Shown: piece by piece, positions 1-7,921 of the stretch | How positions within the stretch are numbered: position 1 is the stretch's first letter | Layout of the letters: the number at the start of each line of letters is the position of its first letter | Origin: Roseinatronobacter alkalisoli | GTDB taxonomy: Bacteria > Pseudomonadota > Alphaproteobacteria > Rhodobacterales > Rhodobacteraceae | NCBI RefSeq assembly: GCF_028745735.1 | Contig: NZ_JAQZSM010000003.1 | Span: 124,001 to 188,000 of the forward strand | Length of the DNA: 64,000 nucleotides | Direction of reading: 5' to 3' | Made by a program: the position numbers and the translations under genes | Notes under the pieces: generated by a model | Told to the model about the DNA's origin: nothing | Database searches by the model: none | Seen by the model: the letters and a program-made list of their open reading frames with translations, nothing else

Positions 1-375
1 CACCGCACCGGCATGGCGCCACGGCATACAGCGCAGCGCAAGGCAGCGCGCGGCCCCCAGCAGGTCAGTCAGGGCGGGATCCGGGTTCTGCGTCATATGG
101 TCAATGACCGGGGTGCCGAACTGAACCGAAAGGGCCTGCATCAGCGTGGCTTCGGTAATCTGGCCTTGGGCGATCAGAATATCGCCCAGCCCGGCGGAGT
201 GATGCGTCTGCGCATGCAGCGCGTCAACCAGCCCGTCAGCAGTGATCGCCCCCATATCGCACAGGATGGCGCCAAGCCGGTCGCTTGCCGTCCTGTCATT
301 GCGCAGAACGGAAAGACGCAGCAGCGGCAGTGCGGCATGTACGGATTGCTTCGCGAGGTGCCGGAAATGACGCAT
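1..375 (-). CDS. MshEN-domain protein, N-terminal 125 codons (cut by window edge), probably a family 2 glycosyltransferase
   Basis: The reverse strand is open from an ATG at 375 to the window edge; a GTG directly before it (376-378) is an alternative start. The visible 125 residues contain the pattern LGDILIAQGQIT followed by a helix (EATLMQALSVQFG), which is the repeat of the MshEN / GspE N-terminal domain. This domain precedes ATPases of type II secretion and pili. In Rhodobacterales it also sits at the front of large membrane glycosyltransferases, and the following C-L-A-L-R-C-M-P-W segment resembles that subgroup. The catalytic part lies outside the window, so the function is inference. 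The start lies about 130 bases beyond the 3' end of carA, on the same strand. Confidence 0.6.
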   Translation of the reverse strand, partial: MRHFRHLAKQSVHAALPLLRLSVLRNDRTASDRLGAILCDMGAITADGLVDALHAQTHHSAGLGDILIAQGQITEATLMQALSVQFGTPVIDHMTQNPDPALTDLLGAARCLALRCMPWRHAGAV

Positions 376-480
376 CACTGTCCCACTCTTGTTCACGCAA
401 GTGGAACACGAGATGGATTAATAACCAGTTAATATCTGCTGCTACACCAAGGGTTTTCACACCCGTGCAAGGCCCAAGGA

Positions 481-501
481 TGCCCCGTTTGCGGCGGGGC
501 A
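481..501 (-). terminator. Hairpin downstream of carA
   Basis: TGCCCCG (481-487) and CGGGGCA (495-501) form a perfect 7-bp stem with a 7-base loop, 11 bases after the carA stop codon. There is no clear T-run, so it may be a weak or factor-assisted terminator. Confidence 0.4.
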
Positions 502-511
502 CCTTCTGCGA

Positions 512-1669
512 TCATACGGCCTTGCGGTCTGCCATATGGCGGGCAAAGCGTTCGAACAGGTAAAAACTGTCCTGCGGGCCGGGGCTGGCTTCGGGGTGGT
601 GCTGCACCGAAAATACCGGCTTGTCCTTCAGGCGGATGCCGCAATTCGACCCGTCAAACAGCGATGTGTGGGTTTCGATGACCGCATCAGGCAATGTCTG
701 GCTGTCCACGGCAAAACCATGGTTCATCGATGTAATCTCAACCTTGCCGGTATCATGGTCCTTGACCGGATGATTGGCCCCGTGATGGCCGTGATTCATC
801 TTGATCGTCTGCGCGCCAAGCGCCAGGGCAAGCATCTGATGGCCAAGACAAATGCCGAAAACCGGAATATCCGCTTTCAGGACATCCTGTATCATTGGCA
901 CAGCATATTCGCCGGTGGCAGCCGGGTCGCCCGGACCATTGGACAGGAAAACCCCGTCGGGGTTCAGCGCCAGCACCTGTTCGGCGGTGGCAGTCGCGGG
1001 CAGGACCGTTACATCGCATCCCGCGCTTGCCAAGCAACGCAGGATATTACGTTTCGCACCGTAATCGATGGCAACCACCTTATGCACCGGGGCTGTCTGG
1101 CGCGTATAGCCTTCCGGCCATGCCCAACGCATTTCGTCCCAGCGGTAGCTTTGTGCGCAGGTCACATCGCGCGCCAGATCAAGACCGACCAGCCCTTTCC
1201 AGGCACGTGCCTTGGCAATCAGTGCTTCGATGTCGAAATTCCCGTCCGGGTCATGGGCAAGGGCAACATGCGGCGCACCCTGCTGGCGGATAGCGCGTGT
1301 CAGGCGGCGGGTATCCACGCCCCCCATGCAGATGCGCCCGCGCCTGCTGAGCCAGTCCACCAGCGGTTCGCTTGCCCGCCAGTTGCTGGGCACGGTCGGA
1401 TCCCATTTCACCACCATGCCCGCGGCAACAGGGTCTGCGGTTTCATCATCATCAGGGTTTACACCCACATTTCCGATATGCGGGAAGGTGAAGGTCACAA
1501 CCTGCCCCGCATAGGACGGATCAGTCATGATTTCCTGATAACCGGTCATCGCCGTGTTGAAACACAACTCTGCCACGGTTTCGCCTGTAGCGCCGAACCC
1601 GCGTCCATAAAAAATTGTCCCATCAGCCAGAACAAGGCATGCTGTGGGTCTGAGTGTCTGCGCACACAT
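512..1669 (-). CDS. carA: Carbamoyl-phosphate synthase small subunit
   Basis: This is the glutaminase subunit that supplies ammonia to CarB for carbamoyl phosphate, the precursor of pyrimidines and arginine. At 385 residues it has the usual family length. An N-terminal CarA domain (about 1-150) is followed by a class I glutamine amidotransferase domain. The catalytic triad is visible: Cys274 in GICLGHQ, His358 and Glu360 in VQHHPEAS. The conserved SNGPGDP motif lies at about 243-249. carB is not in the window, so the two subunits are not adjacent here. The gene diverges from the yqeY-like gene across a 192-base gap that must hold both promoters. Identification is secure. Confidence 0.97.
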   Translation of the reverse strand: MCAQTLRPTACLVLADGTIFYGRGFGATGETVAELCFNTAMTGYQEIMTDPSYAGQVVTFTFPHIGNVGVNPDDDETADPVAAGMVVKWDPTVPSNWRASEPLVDWLSRRGRICMGGVDTRRLTRAIRQQGAPHVALAHDPDGNFDIEALIAKARAWKGLVGLDLARDVTCAQSYRWDEMRWAWPEGYTRQTAPVHKVVAIDYGAKRNILRCLASAGCDVTVLPATATAEQVLALNPDGVFLSNGPGDPAATGEYAVPMIQDVLKADIPVFGICLGHQMLALALGAQTIKMNHGHHGANHPVKDHDTGKVEITSMNHGFAVDSQTLPDAVIETHTSLFDGSNCGIRLKDKPVFSVQHHPEASPGPQDSFYLFERFARHMADRKAV

Positions 1670-1861
1670 CTTGTCGCTCCGTCATGTTCGGATTTCGGCG
1701 GAACCTAAGGCCATGCGCCACAAGAATCAAGCGAATCCGGCCTGCTGCGAAAAAGAACCGTAGGTCATTGTTTTTATTTCGTTTTATTGAACCTTGCGGC
1801 GACAGGGCACGTTCGGTAAGTTGCGCGACCATACCCTGCCCATACAGAACAGGATCGGCCC

Positions 1862-2320
1862 ATGTCCCTGCGCGACAAGATATCAAGCGAACTCAAGACA
1901 GCGATGAAGGCCAAGGACAGCGAAAGGCTGGCAACCTTGCGACTGATCAATGCTGCCATCAAGGACCGCGAAATCGCCGCACGCGGCGACGGCACCAGCG
2001 GCGAGTTGGGTGATTCCGACCTGATTGCGGTGCTGACCCGCATGGTCAAGCAACGCCGCGATTCCGCACGCGCCTATGAAGAAGCCGCGCGGCTGGATCT
2101 GGCGGAAAAGGAAATCGCCGAGATTGGCGTGATTGAATCCTTCCTGCCGCGTCAGTTGACTGAAGCCGAAATCATCAGCGCAATAGACGCGGTGGTCGCG
2201 GAAACCGGGGCGAATTCGGTGCGTGATATCGGCAAGGTCATGGGCGCGCTGAAGGCACGCCATGCCGGTGAAATGGATTTCGGCAAGGCGGGTGCATTGC
2301 TCAAAGCGCGTCTGGCCTGA
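1862..2320 (+). CDS. GatB/YqeY domain protein
   Basis: This 152-residue soluble protein begins SLRDKISSELKTAMKAKD and contains ERLATLRLINAAIKDRE, the hallmark of the YqeY family, which is related to the tail domain of the GatB amidotransferase subunit. A tRNA-linked role is inferred from the domain only; the biochemical function is not established. FLPRQLTEAEI and the final DFGKAGALLKARL are also family-typical. The gene diverges from carA, a neighbourhood that recurs in alphaproteobacteria, and converges on the GntR gene with only 6 bases between stop codons. Confidence 0.9.
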   Translation: MSLRDKISSELKTAMKAKDSERLATLRLINAAIKDREIAARGDGTSGELGDSDLIAVLTRMVKQRRDSARAYEEAARLDLAEKEIAEIGVIESFLPRQLTEAEIISAIDAVVAETGANSVRDIGKVMGALKARHAGEMDFGKAGALLKARLA

Positions 2321-2326
2321 ACGCCC

Positions 2327-2980
2327 CTACAGCGAATAGCGTTCCGGACTGTCCGAATCCTGCCGCAGCCGCGTCAGGAACGCCGTGGAGATATGGGTTT
2401 TCAGCGCTTCATAAGCGCCCTGCCCGTCCTGCGCTGCAATTGCTTCGACAATGGCGGCGTGTTCATCGATGGTCTGGCTGCCGCGCCCTTCGAAACTGAT
2501 CGATGTGGTGGCCAGCAACGCCATTGACCGATGCACCAGATCAAGCTGCTGCACCAGATAGCGGTTATGCGATGCAAGATGTATCTGTTTGTGGAAACGC
2601 CGGTTCGCGCGGCTGAGGGCTTTGGGTTCGTCCATCAGTTTGCGGTCTTCCTCGACCATGGCGCGCAGCAGGCGCACTTCTTCATCTGTGGCGTGACGCG
2701 CAGCAAGGCGGGCGGCAAACCCTTCGAGTTCGGCGCGCACGGCATATAATTCAGCCAGTTGGTTGTGATCCAGCGATGCCACGATCAGCGAACGGCCATC
2801 GCGTGTCAGCAGGGACTGGGTTTCCAGCCGCTGCAATGCTTCGCGTATGGGCGTGCGCGACACACCGAAACGGTCTGCCAGTTCGGATTCCACAAGCCTG
2901 TCACCGGGTTTGTAGACGCCCAGATCTATTGCCTCCAGAATCAGGGTATAGGCGTCTTTCGGTGGCTTGAAATCAGGCAT
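2327..2980 (-). CDS. GntR-family transcriptional regulator (FCD subgroup)
   Basis: This is a 217-residue DNA-binding regulator. The N-terminal winged helix (about 10-75) shows GVYKPGDRLVESELADRFGVSRTPIREALQRL, a canonical GntR helix-turn-helix. The C-terminal all-helical FCD domain follows (about 80-205), with metal or effector residues of the usual type (RANRRFHKQIHLASHN and the TIDEHAAIVEAI segment carrying the conserved His). FCD proteins usually sense small carboxylic acids, but nothing here fixes the ligand. No catabolic genes lie beside it: the neighbour on one side is the YqeY-like gene and on the other a divergent HAD phosphatase. A palindrome just upstream may be its own operator. 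Confidence 0.9.
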   Translation of the reverse strand: MPDFKPPKDAYTLILEAIDLGVYKPGDRLVESELADRFGVSRTPIREALQRLETQSLLTRDGRSLIVASLDHNQLAELYAVRAELEGFAARLAARHATDEEVRLLRAMVEEDRKLMDEPKALSRANRRFHKQIHLASHNRYLVQQLDLVHRSMALLATTSISFEGRGSQTIDEHAAIVEAIAAQDGQGAYEALKTHISTAFLTRLRQDSDSPERYSL

Positions 2981-2997
2981 AGGGTCACTCTGTTATA

Positions 2998-3009
2998 TTG
3001 CGCGCGCAA
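2998..3009. promoter_or_regulatory. Possible GntR operator (12-bp palindrome)
   Basis: TTGCGCGCGCAA is a perfect palindrome 18 bases upstream of the GntR start codon, in the gap shared with the divergent nucleotidase gene. Its position suits autoregulation. It is short and GC-rich, so chance is possible. Confidence 0.3.
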
Positions 3010-3149
3010 GAGAACCCCGCTTTTGCCTGAATGACAAGCACCAATCCATGCCTGTCGGCCACGCCGGAACCTGTGGCATCCCAGCGATTGCTGAAATATG
3101 CTGCAAATTCCGCCTGCATATCCGCAGCAAATGCATTAGGGTCGGTTCC

Positions 3150-3797
3150 ATGGTTGCTGACTCCTTTTCCCATGTGCGTGGCTGGGTCTTTGATCTGGAC
3201 AACACGCTTTATCCGCCCGAAATCCGCCTGTTCGACCAGATCGAGCAGCGCATGACCGACTTTGTGATGCGGGAGTTGAAGGTGGACCATGCGATCGCGA
3301 ATAAGCTGCGTCATGATTATTGGGCAACCTATGGCACCACATTGGCCGGGCTGATGCGATGCCATGATATAGACCCGGTCCCCTATCTGAAGGCCGTGCA
3401 TGACATTGATTTTTCAGTCATTCCGCCCGATCATGACCTGCGCGACCGGATTGCGGACCTGCCGGGCCGCAGGATTGTCTATACCAACGGATCGCGCGAT
3501 TACGCGCTTCAGGTGCTGAATGCCCGCGGCATGGCGGGTATTTTTGACGCCGTTTATGGGGTTGAACATGCAGGCTACCGCCCCAAACCCGAACATGCCG
3601 CATTCGCGCAGGTCTTTGAACAGGACGGGTTGGACAGCCGACATGCAGCCATGTTCGAAGATGACCCCCGCAATCTGGCCGCGCCTTTTGAGATGGGAAT
3701 GCGCACGGTTCATGTGGCCCCTGCACGCCACGATGCGCCGTTCATTCACCACCACACCGATGACCTGACAGGGTTTCTGGCACTACTGGCGCGTTAA
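3150..3797 (+). CDS. Pyrimidine 5'-nucleotidase, HAD superfamily
   Basis: This is a predicted HAD-IA phosphatase of 215 residues related to the yeast SDT1/PHM8 group, which dephosphorylates pyrimidine nucleotides and similar phosphomonoesters. Motif I is VFDLDNTLYPP (nucleophile Asp14), motif II is IVYTNGS, the motif III lysine lies in GYRPKPEHAAF, and motif IV is MFEDDPRNL. The open frame runs upstream to 2967, but the added residues do not resemble the family. The ATG at 3150 gives the family's usual beginning and has an AGGG about 10 bases before it. Substrate is inferred from the family. Confidence 0.88.
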   Translation: MVADSFSHVRGWVFDLDNTLYPPEIRLFDQIEQRMTDFVMRELKVDHAIANKLRHDYWATYGTTLAGLMRCHDIDPVPYLKAVHDIDFSVIPPDHDLRDRIADLPGRRIVYTNGSRDYALQVLNARGMAGIFDAVYGVEHAGYRPKPEHAAFAQVFEQDGLDSRHAAMFEDDPRNLAAPFEMGMRTVHVAPARHDAPFIHHHTDDLTGFLALLAR

Positions 3798-3887
3798 TCC
3801 CCGACCGCCGCGCGTGGCATCATGTCACGCTGCATTGCAGCGCAGGAAAAGCTATATTCCGGCAAAACAATTACCGGAGATGACGCA

Positions 3888-4091
3888 ATGTCCACCACTG
3901 CCACTGCCACCCCGCTGCCCTTTTCCGCAGGTCTGGCAAATGAACCCTGGGCCATCTGGGCCGGAATTCTGTTCCTGATCGCAACCATCGTGACCGCTGT
4001 TGTCACCATGGGTCTGCCCGGGTTGGTTCTGGTCATGGTGCCTGCGGCGTTGGGCATGCTGGTGTTGCTGTGTTTCATCGTCTTTGGCTGA
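3888..4091 (+). CDS. Small membrane protein, unknown function
   Basis: This is a 67-residue protein whose start is chosen by a GGAG 9 bases before the ATG at 3888. A polar Thr/Ala-rich beginning is followed by two predicted membrane spans (about 20-41 and 44-66) with almost no loop between them. It ends at the membrane without a tail. I recognise no family. It lies between the nucleotidase and a UbiH-like gene on the same strand, with about 90 and 106 bases on either side. It could be a subunit or stabiliser of a larger membrane complex, but nothing shows which. Confidence 0.65.
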   Translation: MSTTATATPLPFSAGLANEPWAIWAGILFLIATIVTAVVTMGLPGLVLVMVPAALGMLVLLCFIVFG

Positions 4092-4197
4092 CAGCGCGGG
4101 CGCGGCGCGGCGTTTTTCTGCCCTGCGCGCCTGCACCGCATTGCACCTGAACGCCAGCGCGCTAATGTCCGCATAATGGCGGATCAGGGGAAGTTCC

Positions 4198-5388
4198 ATG
4201 CGCGAGGCGTTTGATATCGTGGTGTCCGGCGGGGGTATTGCCGGGCTGACAGCGGCGGCTGCATTCGGGTCACAGCGCTATTCAGTGCTGTGCGTTGACC
4301 CCACGCCGCCGGTGATGACCGAATCCGACCCTGCATCTGACCTGCGCACCACGGCCTTTCTGCAACCATCAGTCCGGGTTCTGGAACTTGCCGGGCTATG
4401 GCAGCATTTTGCGCCCCATGCCATGGCCTTGCAGATCATGCGCATTGTCGATGCCGGGGGCGAGGTTGCTGAACCCCGTGTCAGCCATGATTTCAACGCC
4501 GCCGATATTTCCGACCAGCCCTTCGGGTGGAACCTGCCCAACTGGTTGTTGCGCCGTGAATGCGTGGCACGGTTGCACGACTTGCCAAATGTCACCTTTC
4601 GTCCCGGTATCGGCACCCGCAAACTGACAACCCGCGATAGCGCGGCACTTGTCGGGCTAAGTGACGGGACAACCGTATCGGCTAAGTTGCTGATCGCGGC
4701 TGACGGGCGCAATTCACCCATGCGCACAGCGCTGGGCATTGGCGTCAGGACAACACGCTTCGGCCAGAAGGCGCTTGCATTCGCGGTCACGCATCCTGTC
4801 CCACATGAGAATATCTCGACCGAAATTCACCGCTCTGGCGGGCCGTTCACACTGGTTCCTTTGCCCGACCGTGACAGTACCCCCTGTTCCGCGATTGTCT
4901 GGATGGACACCGGACCAGAGGTCGCGCGCCTGAACGCCTTGCCCGTTGATGCGTTCGAGGCGGAAATGAACATACGTTCCTGCGGCCTGTTCGGGGACTT
5001 GAAACTGGTCACGCGCAGAACTGTCTGGCCTATCATCAGCCAGATTGCCGAACGCTTTCATGGCGAACGCACTGCCCTGATGGCAGAGGCCGCACATGTC
5101 GTGCCCCCGATCGGCGCGCAGGGGCTGAACATGTCGCTGGCCGATCTGACCGCGCTGATTGATTTGGCCACGCCCGACACATTGGGCAGCGCCGGGATGC
5201 TGCACGCCTATCACCAGCGCCGCTACCCTGACGTGGCGCTACGCGTGGCGGGTGTCGGCATGCTGAACGGTGCATCCATGATCGATGCGCAGCCGCTGCG
5301 CGATATCCGCGCCAAGGTTTTGGATGCGATGTATTCCACCGCCCCGATGCGCCGCGCGTTGATGCAGATGGGTATCGGGGTGCGTTAA
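4198..5388 (+). CDS. FAD-dependent hydroxylase, UbiH/UbiF/COQ6 family
   Basis: This 396-residue flavoprotein monooxygenase probably hydroxylates the ring of a ubiquinone precursor. The N-terminal dinucleotide fold is VVSGGGIAGLTAA (about 8-20). The second FAD motif is AADGRNSPMR. The third is EAAHVVPPIGAQGLNMSLAD, where most relatives have GDAAH; here the first residues read AEAAH. Aromatic hydroxylases of this family act on the inner face of the membrane. No other ubi gene is adjacent, so which ring position it would attack (UbiH, UbiF, UbiL or UbiM type) cannot be told. The gene is followed by a palindromic repeat and then a convergent operon. Confidence 0.85.
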   Translation: MREAFDIVVSGGGIAGLTAAAAFGSQRYSVLCVDPTPPVMTESDPASDLRTTAFLQPSVRVLELAGLWQHFAPHAMALQIMRIVDAGGEVAEPRVSHDFNAADISDQPFGWNLPNWLLRRECVARLHDLPNVTFRPGIGTRKLTTRDSAALVGLSDGTTVSAKLLIAADGRNSPMRTALGIGVRTTRFGQKALAFAVTHPVPHENISTEIHRSGGPFTLVPLPDRDSTPCSAIVWMDTGPEVARLNALPVDAFEAEMNIRSCGLFGDLKLVTRRTVWPIISQIAERFHGERTALMAEAAHVVPPIGAQGLNMSLADLTALIDLATPDTLGSAGMLHAYHQRRYPDVALRVAGVGMLNGASMIDAQPLRDIRAKVLDAMYSTAPMRRALMQMGIGVR

Positions 5389-5478
5389 GGCGTGTCGCGT
5401 TGTTTCCTATTCAGATGCGCATGATCAGGTTGGAATGGTCTCTTTATGGGTGGCTCTGACCCGAAGCAGAGGTTTGCA

Positions 5479-5534
5479 CACCAAGGCCGCGGGACGGCCA
5501 GAACTATGGTATGGGCCAGCTTGCAGCCTTGGTG
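5479..5534 (-). repeat. Palindromic intergenic repeat, copy D
   Basis: CACCAAGGC (5479-5487) and GCCTTGGTG (5526-5534) form a perfect 9-bp outer stem. Inside lies GGCCGCGGGACGGCC (5485-5499), a 15-base hairpin word found exactly in copy B at 48532-48546. The 46 bases from 5485 to 5530 align with 48532-48576 almost throughout, apart from a variable middle of 11-12 bases. The copy sits in the gap between two convergent genes, where it could also act as a bidirectional terminator. Confidence 0.65.
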
Positions 5535-5598
5535 CGCGCATTTACATGAAATCGAATCTCCAACAATATAATTTATTCAAATACTTAATCCACAACCC

Positions 5599-6876
5599 TC
5601 ATGTTGCTTCCGATGGCGGCGTTGCCGCCAGAAATTCCAGAACCATGGCTGCGGTCCATGTGAATTCCCCGCCGCCAAGGGCCTCGCCGGTCATAGGGTC
5701 GTAATATTCGGCGAAACCGCTTTTTCCGATCAACGCCAGACTGGCGGCGGAAATCTTCGCGGCGGCGTCCTGCTGTCCGGCGCGTGCCAGACCATCGGCA
5801 ATCATGTAATTGACGACCAGCCAGACCGGCCCGCGCCAATAGCGCTTGGCATCAAAACGCGGGTCATGAGGGCTGTGGCTGGCCACGCAATAGCGGGTGC
5901 CATGCCCGGCAATCGTCGCCGCGATCCGCGCAGCGCGCGCCTGTGGGATGGCACAGAAAACCGCCAGAATGCCCCCGACAGATGCGCTGTCAATCAAGGC
6001 ACCTGTCACACGGTCACGGCACAGATACTGGCCATGCGCATCGGACCACAACCCTTCCAGCGCGGCCAGCCCGCGTGCAGCGTAGCTGCGGTTTTCAGCC
6101 GCGATACCGGACTCCCCCAGGTCTTCGGCCAGATCAGCCAGATCCGCGCAGGACCGGAACAGAATGGCATTGAAGCCGGGATCAACCACCTGAAAGGGCG
6201 ATGCGTCATGCAGCTTCGACGTATCCCAACGCAGCGCGCGGAAATGTTCAACCAGCCACAGATACCGGTCATATTGCGCCTTGGTCGGGCGGTGTGACGG
6301 GTCGGCATGCATGGTATCACGGCGCGTATACGGGGTAATCCCGTCGGTGGGCACCCGGTCAAACGGATCATCCCAGTCCACCGAATTGTCGCGCCCGGCT
6401 TCCCAGGGGTGCAGGATGGCCACCAACCCTTCGTCATGGGGGTCGCGCGTGGCGAAAAACCACCGATGCCAGGCAGCGACCTTTGGCAGCAAGGCGCGCA
6501 GCCGGTCGGTCACCGCCTGCCGGTCGCTCGCGCAGTCCAACATGCGTTTCAGTGCGAAGCCCGCAACTGCAGGCTGGGTTATGCCAGATGTGGGCACAGG
6601 CCGGTCCGTGCCCCAGATATGCGGGCCGGGAAAATAGCCATCATCCATCTGGTGGAAAATGATATGGGGCACCATGCCACAGGGCCATTGATGGGCAAAC
6701 AGCGTTTCAATTTCAGTCCAGGCGCGGTTTTCGTCGAAATGGCACTGCCCCAGCGCTGTCAGGCAACTGTCCCAGTTCCACTGAAACGGATACAGCCCCT
6801 TGGTGGGCACAGTATAGCGACCCCTGTCATTGGTTTTCAGAATGTCGATTGCAGCATTGCGCAGCGCGTCAGTCAT
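5599..6876 (-). CDS. GH63/GH37-like glycoside hydrolase, last gene of a sugar ABC operon
   Basis: This 425-residue (alpha/alpha)6-barrel enzyme resembles the clade holding glucosylglycerate and mannosylglycerate hydrolases and trehalase-like alpha-glucosidases. Motifs: YPFQWNWDSC (30-39), HPWEAGRDNSVDWDD (156-170) with Asp163 as the likely acid, PGFNAIL, RYWRGPVWLVVN (345-356), and GFAEYYDPMTGE (387-398) with Glu390 as the likely base, by analogy with the trehalase E-K-Y-D signature. Glu404 in GGGEFTWTAA is another conserved acid. There is no signal peptide, so it is cytoplasmic and would split a sugar imported by the transporter encoded upstream. Its ATG overlaps the ATPase stop by 4 bases. 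The substrate is unknown; a glucoside or compatible-solute glycoside is an inference. Confidence 0.82.
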   Translation of the reverse strand: MTDALRNAAIDILKTNDRGRYTVPTKGLYPFQWNWDSCLTALGQCHFDENRAWTEIETLFAHQWPCGMVPHIIFHQMDDGYFPGPHIWGTDRPVPTSGITQPAVAGFALKRMLDCASDRQAVTDRLRALLPKVAAWHRWFFATRDPHDEGLVAILHPWEAGRDNSVDWDDPFDRVPTDGITPYTRRDTMHADPSHRPTKAQYDRYLWLVEHFRALRWDTSKLHDASPFQVVDPGFNAILFRSCADLADLAEDLGESGIAAENRSYAARGLAALEGLWSDAHGQYLCRDRVTGALIDSASVGGILAVFCAIPQARAARIAATIAGHGTRYCVASHSPHDPRFDAKRYWRGPVWLVVNYMIADGLARAGQQDAAAKISAASLALIGKSGFAEYYDPMTGEALGGGEFTWTAAMVLEFLAATPPSEAT

Positions 6877-7910
6877 GCGATGGCCTTTTGTGTTTCAGGG
6901 TCAAACCAGCGGATACGGTCGGGAACGGGGGCAAGGGTGATTACCTCGCCCGGTGTGATGGTATGATCGCTTTCCAGAAGGGCGCGGAAAGGCTGGCCTG
7001 CAACCTGTGCCGTGATCAATATATGCGGGCCAAGGGGTTCGACGACGCGCACTTCGGCCTGCAAGCCAGTCTGGGCCGGGTGCAGGTCTTCGGGACGGAT
7101 GGCGAATTCCGCCCCGCCGGTTCGTGGCCCTGCAAAACTTTGTCCGGCCACGTGCCAGCGCCCTGCCCCATCCGGCTTTGCGGGCAGGAAATTCATCGGC
7201 GGGTTGCCGATGAAACTGCCGACAAACCGCGCGGCGGGGTTGCGATACACTTCGGTCGGGCGGTCGGCCTGCACGATATAGCCGCCATTCATCACGCTGA
7301 TGCGGTCGGCCAGCGACATGGCTTCGACCTGATCATGGGTGACATAGATGGTCGTGGTCTTTGATTCCGCCAGAACGCCCTTCAGTTCCGCACGCATTTC
7401 CAGCCGCAAGAGCGCATCCAGATTGGACAGTGGTTCATCCATCAAAATGACATCCGGTTCCATGGCCAACGCACGCGCCACGGCCACGCGCTGACGCTGC
7501 TCACCCGACAATTCGCCTGAATAGCGCTTCAGCAATTGTTCGATATGCATCAACCCGGCCGTGCGCCGGACACGGCGGTCAACATCGGGCGAAGGCAGTT
7601 TTGCCATGCGCAGCCCGAAAGCGATATTTTCAAACACGGTCAGATGCGGGAATACCGCGTAATTCTGGAACACCATGGAAATACCGCGCGCGCGCGGCGG
7701 CAAGTGGTCCACCCGCCTGCCCCCGATCCAGACTTCGCCCTGACTGGGGGTTTCCAGCCCTGCGATGATACGCAACAGCGTGGTCTTGCCACAGCCCGAT
7801 GCGCCCAGCAGCACCATGAATTCCTGATCGGCAATCGTCAGGTCAACCGAATGCAGCGCGGTGAAACTGCCAAAATTCTTGGCCACGCCCTTGATGACAA
7901 TTTCTGCCAT
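6873..7910 (-). CDS. Sugar ABC transporter ATP-binding protein, UgpC/MalK type
   Basis: This is the ATPase of a carbohydrate uptake transporter (345 residues). The Walker A motif GASGCGKTT is at 36-44, the Q-loop region is VFQNYAVFPHLTV, Walker B is DVILMDEPLSN and the switch His lies in IYVTHDQVEAM. The signature reads LSGEQRQRVAVARAL, with Glu in place of the usual second Gly. The C-terminal third is a TOBE/OB regulatory domain as in MalK. The start is the ATG at 7910, preceded by AGGGGGC; the frame extends 11 codons further upstream without a ribosome site. It sits between a permease gene (11-base gap) and the glycosidase (ATGA overlap). Confidence 0.94.
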   Translation of the reverse strand: MAEIVIKGVAKNFGSFTALHSVDLTIADQEFMVLLGASGCGKTTLLRIIAGLETPSQGEVWIGGRRVDHLPPRARGISMVFQNYAVFPHLTVFENIAFGLRMAKLPSPDVDRRVRRTAGLMHIEQLLKRYSGELSGEQRQRVAVARALAMEPDVILMDEPLSNLDALLRLEMRAELKGVLAESKTTTIYVTHDQVEAMSLADRISVMNGGYIVQADRPTEVYRNPAARFVGSFIGNPPMNFLPAKPDGAGRWHVAGQSFAGPRTGGAEFAIRPEDLHPAQTGLQAEVRVVEPLGPHILITAQVAGQPFRALLESDHTITPGEVITLAPVPDRIRWFDPETQKAIA

Positions 7911-7921
7911 GACAGCCCCCT

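Noticed and set aside
536-1708. 390-codon open frame on the plus strand
   Set aside because: It is antisense to carA, whose motifs are complete. Long antisense frames are common in GC-rich DNA, and this one has no recognisable protein pattern.
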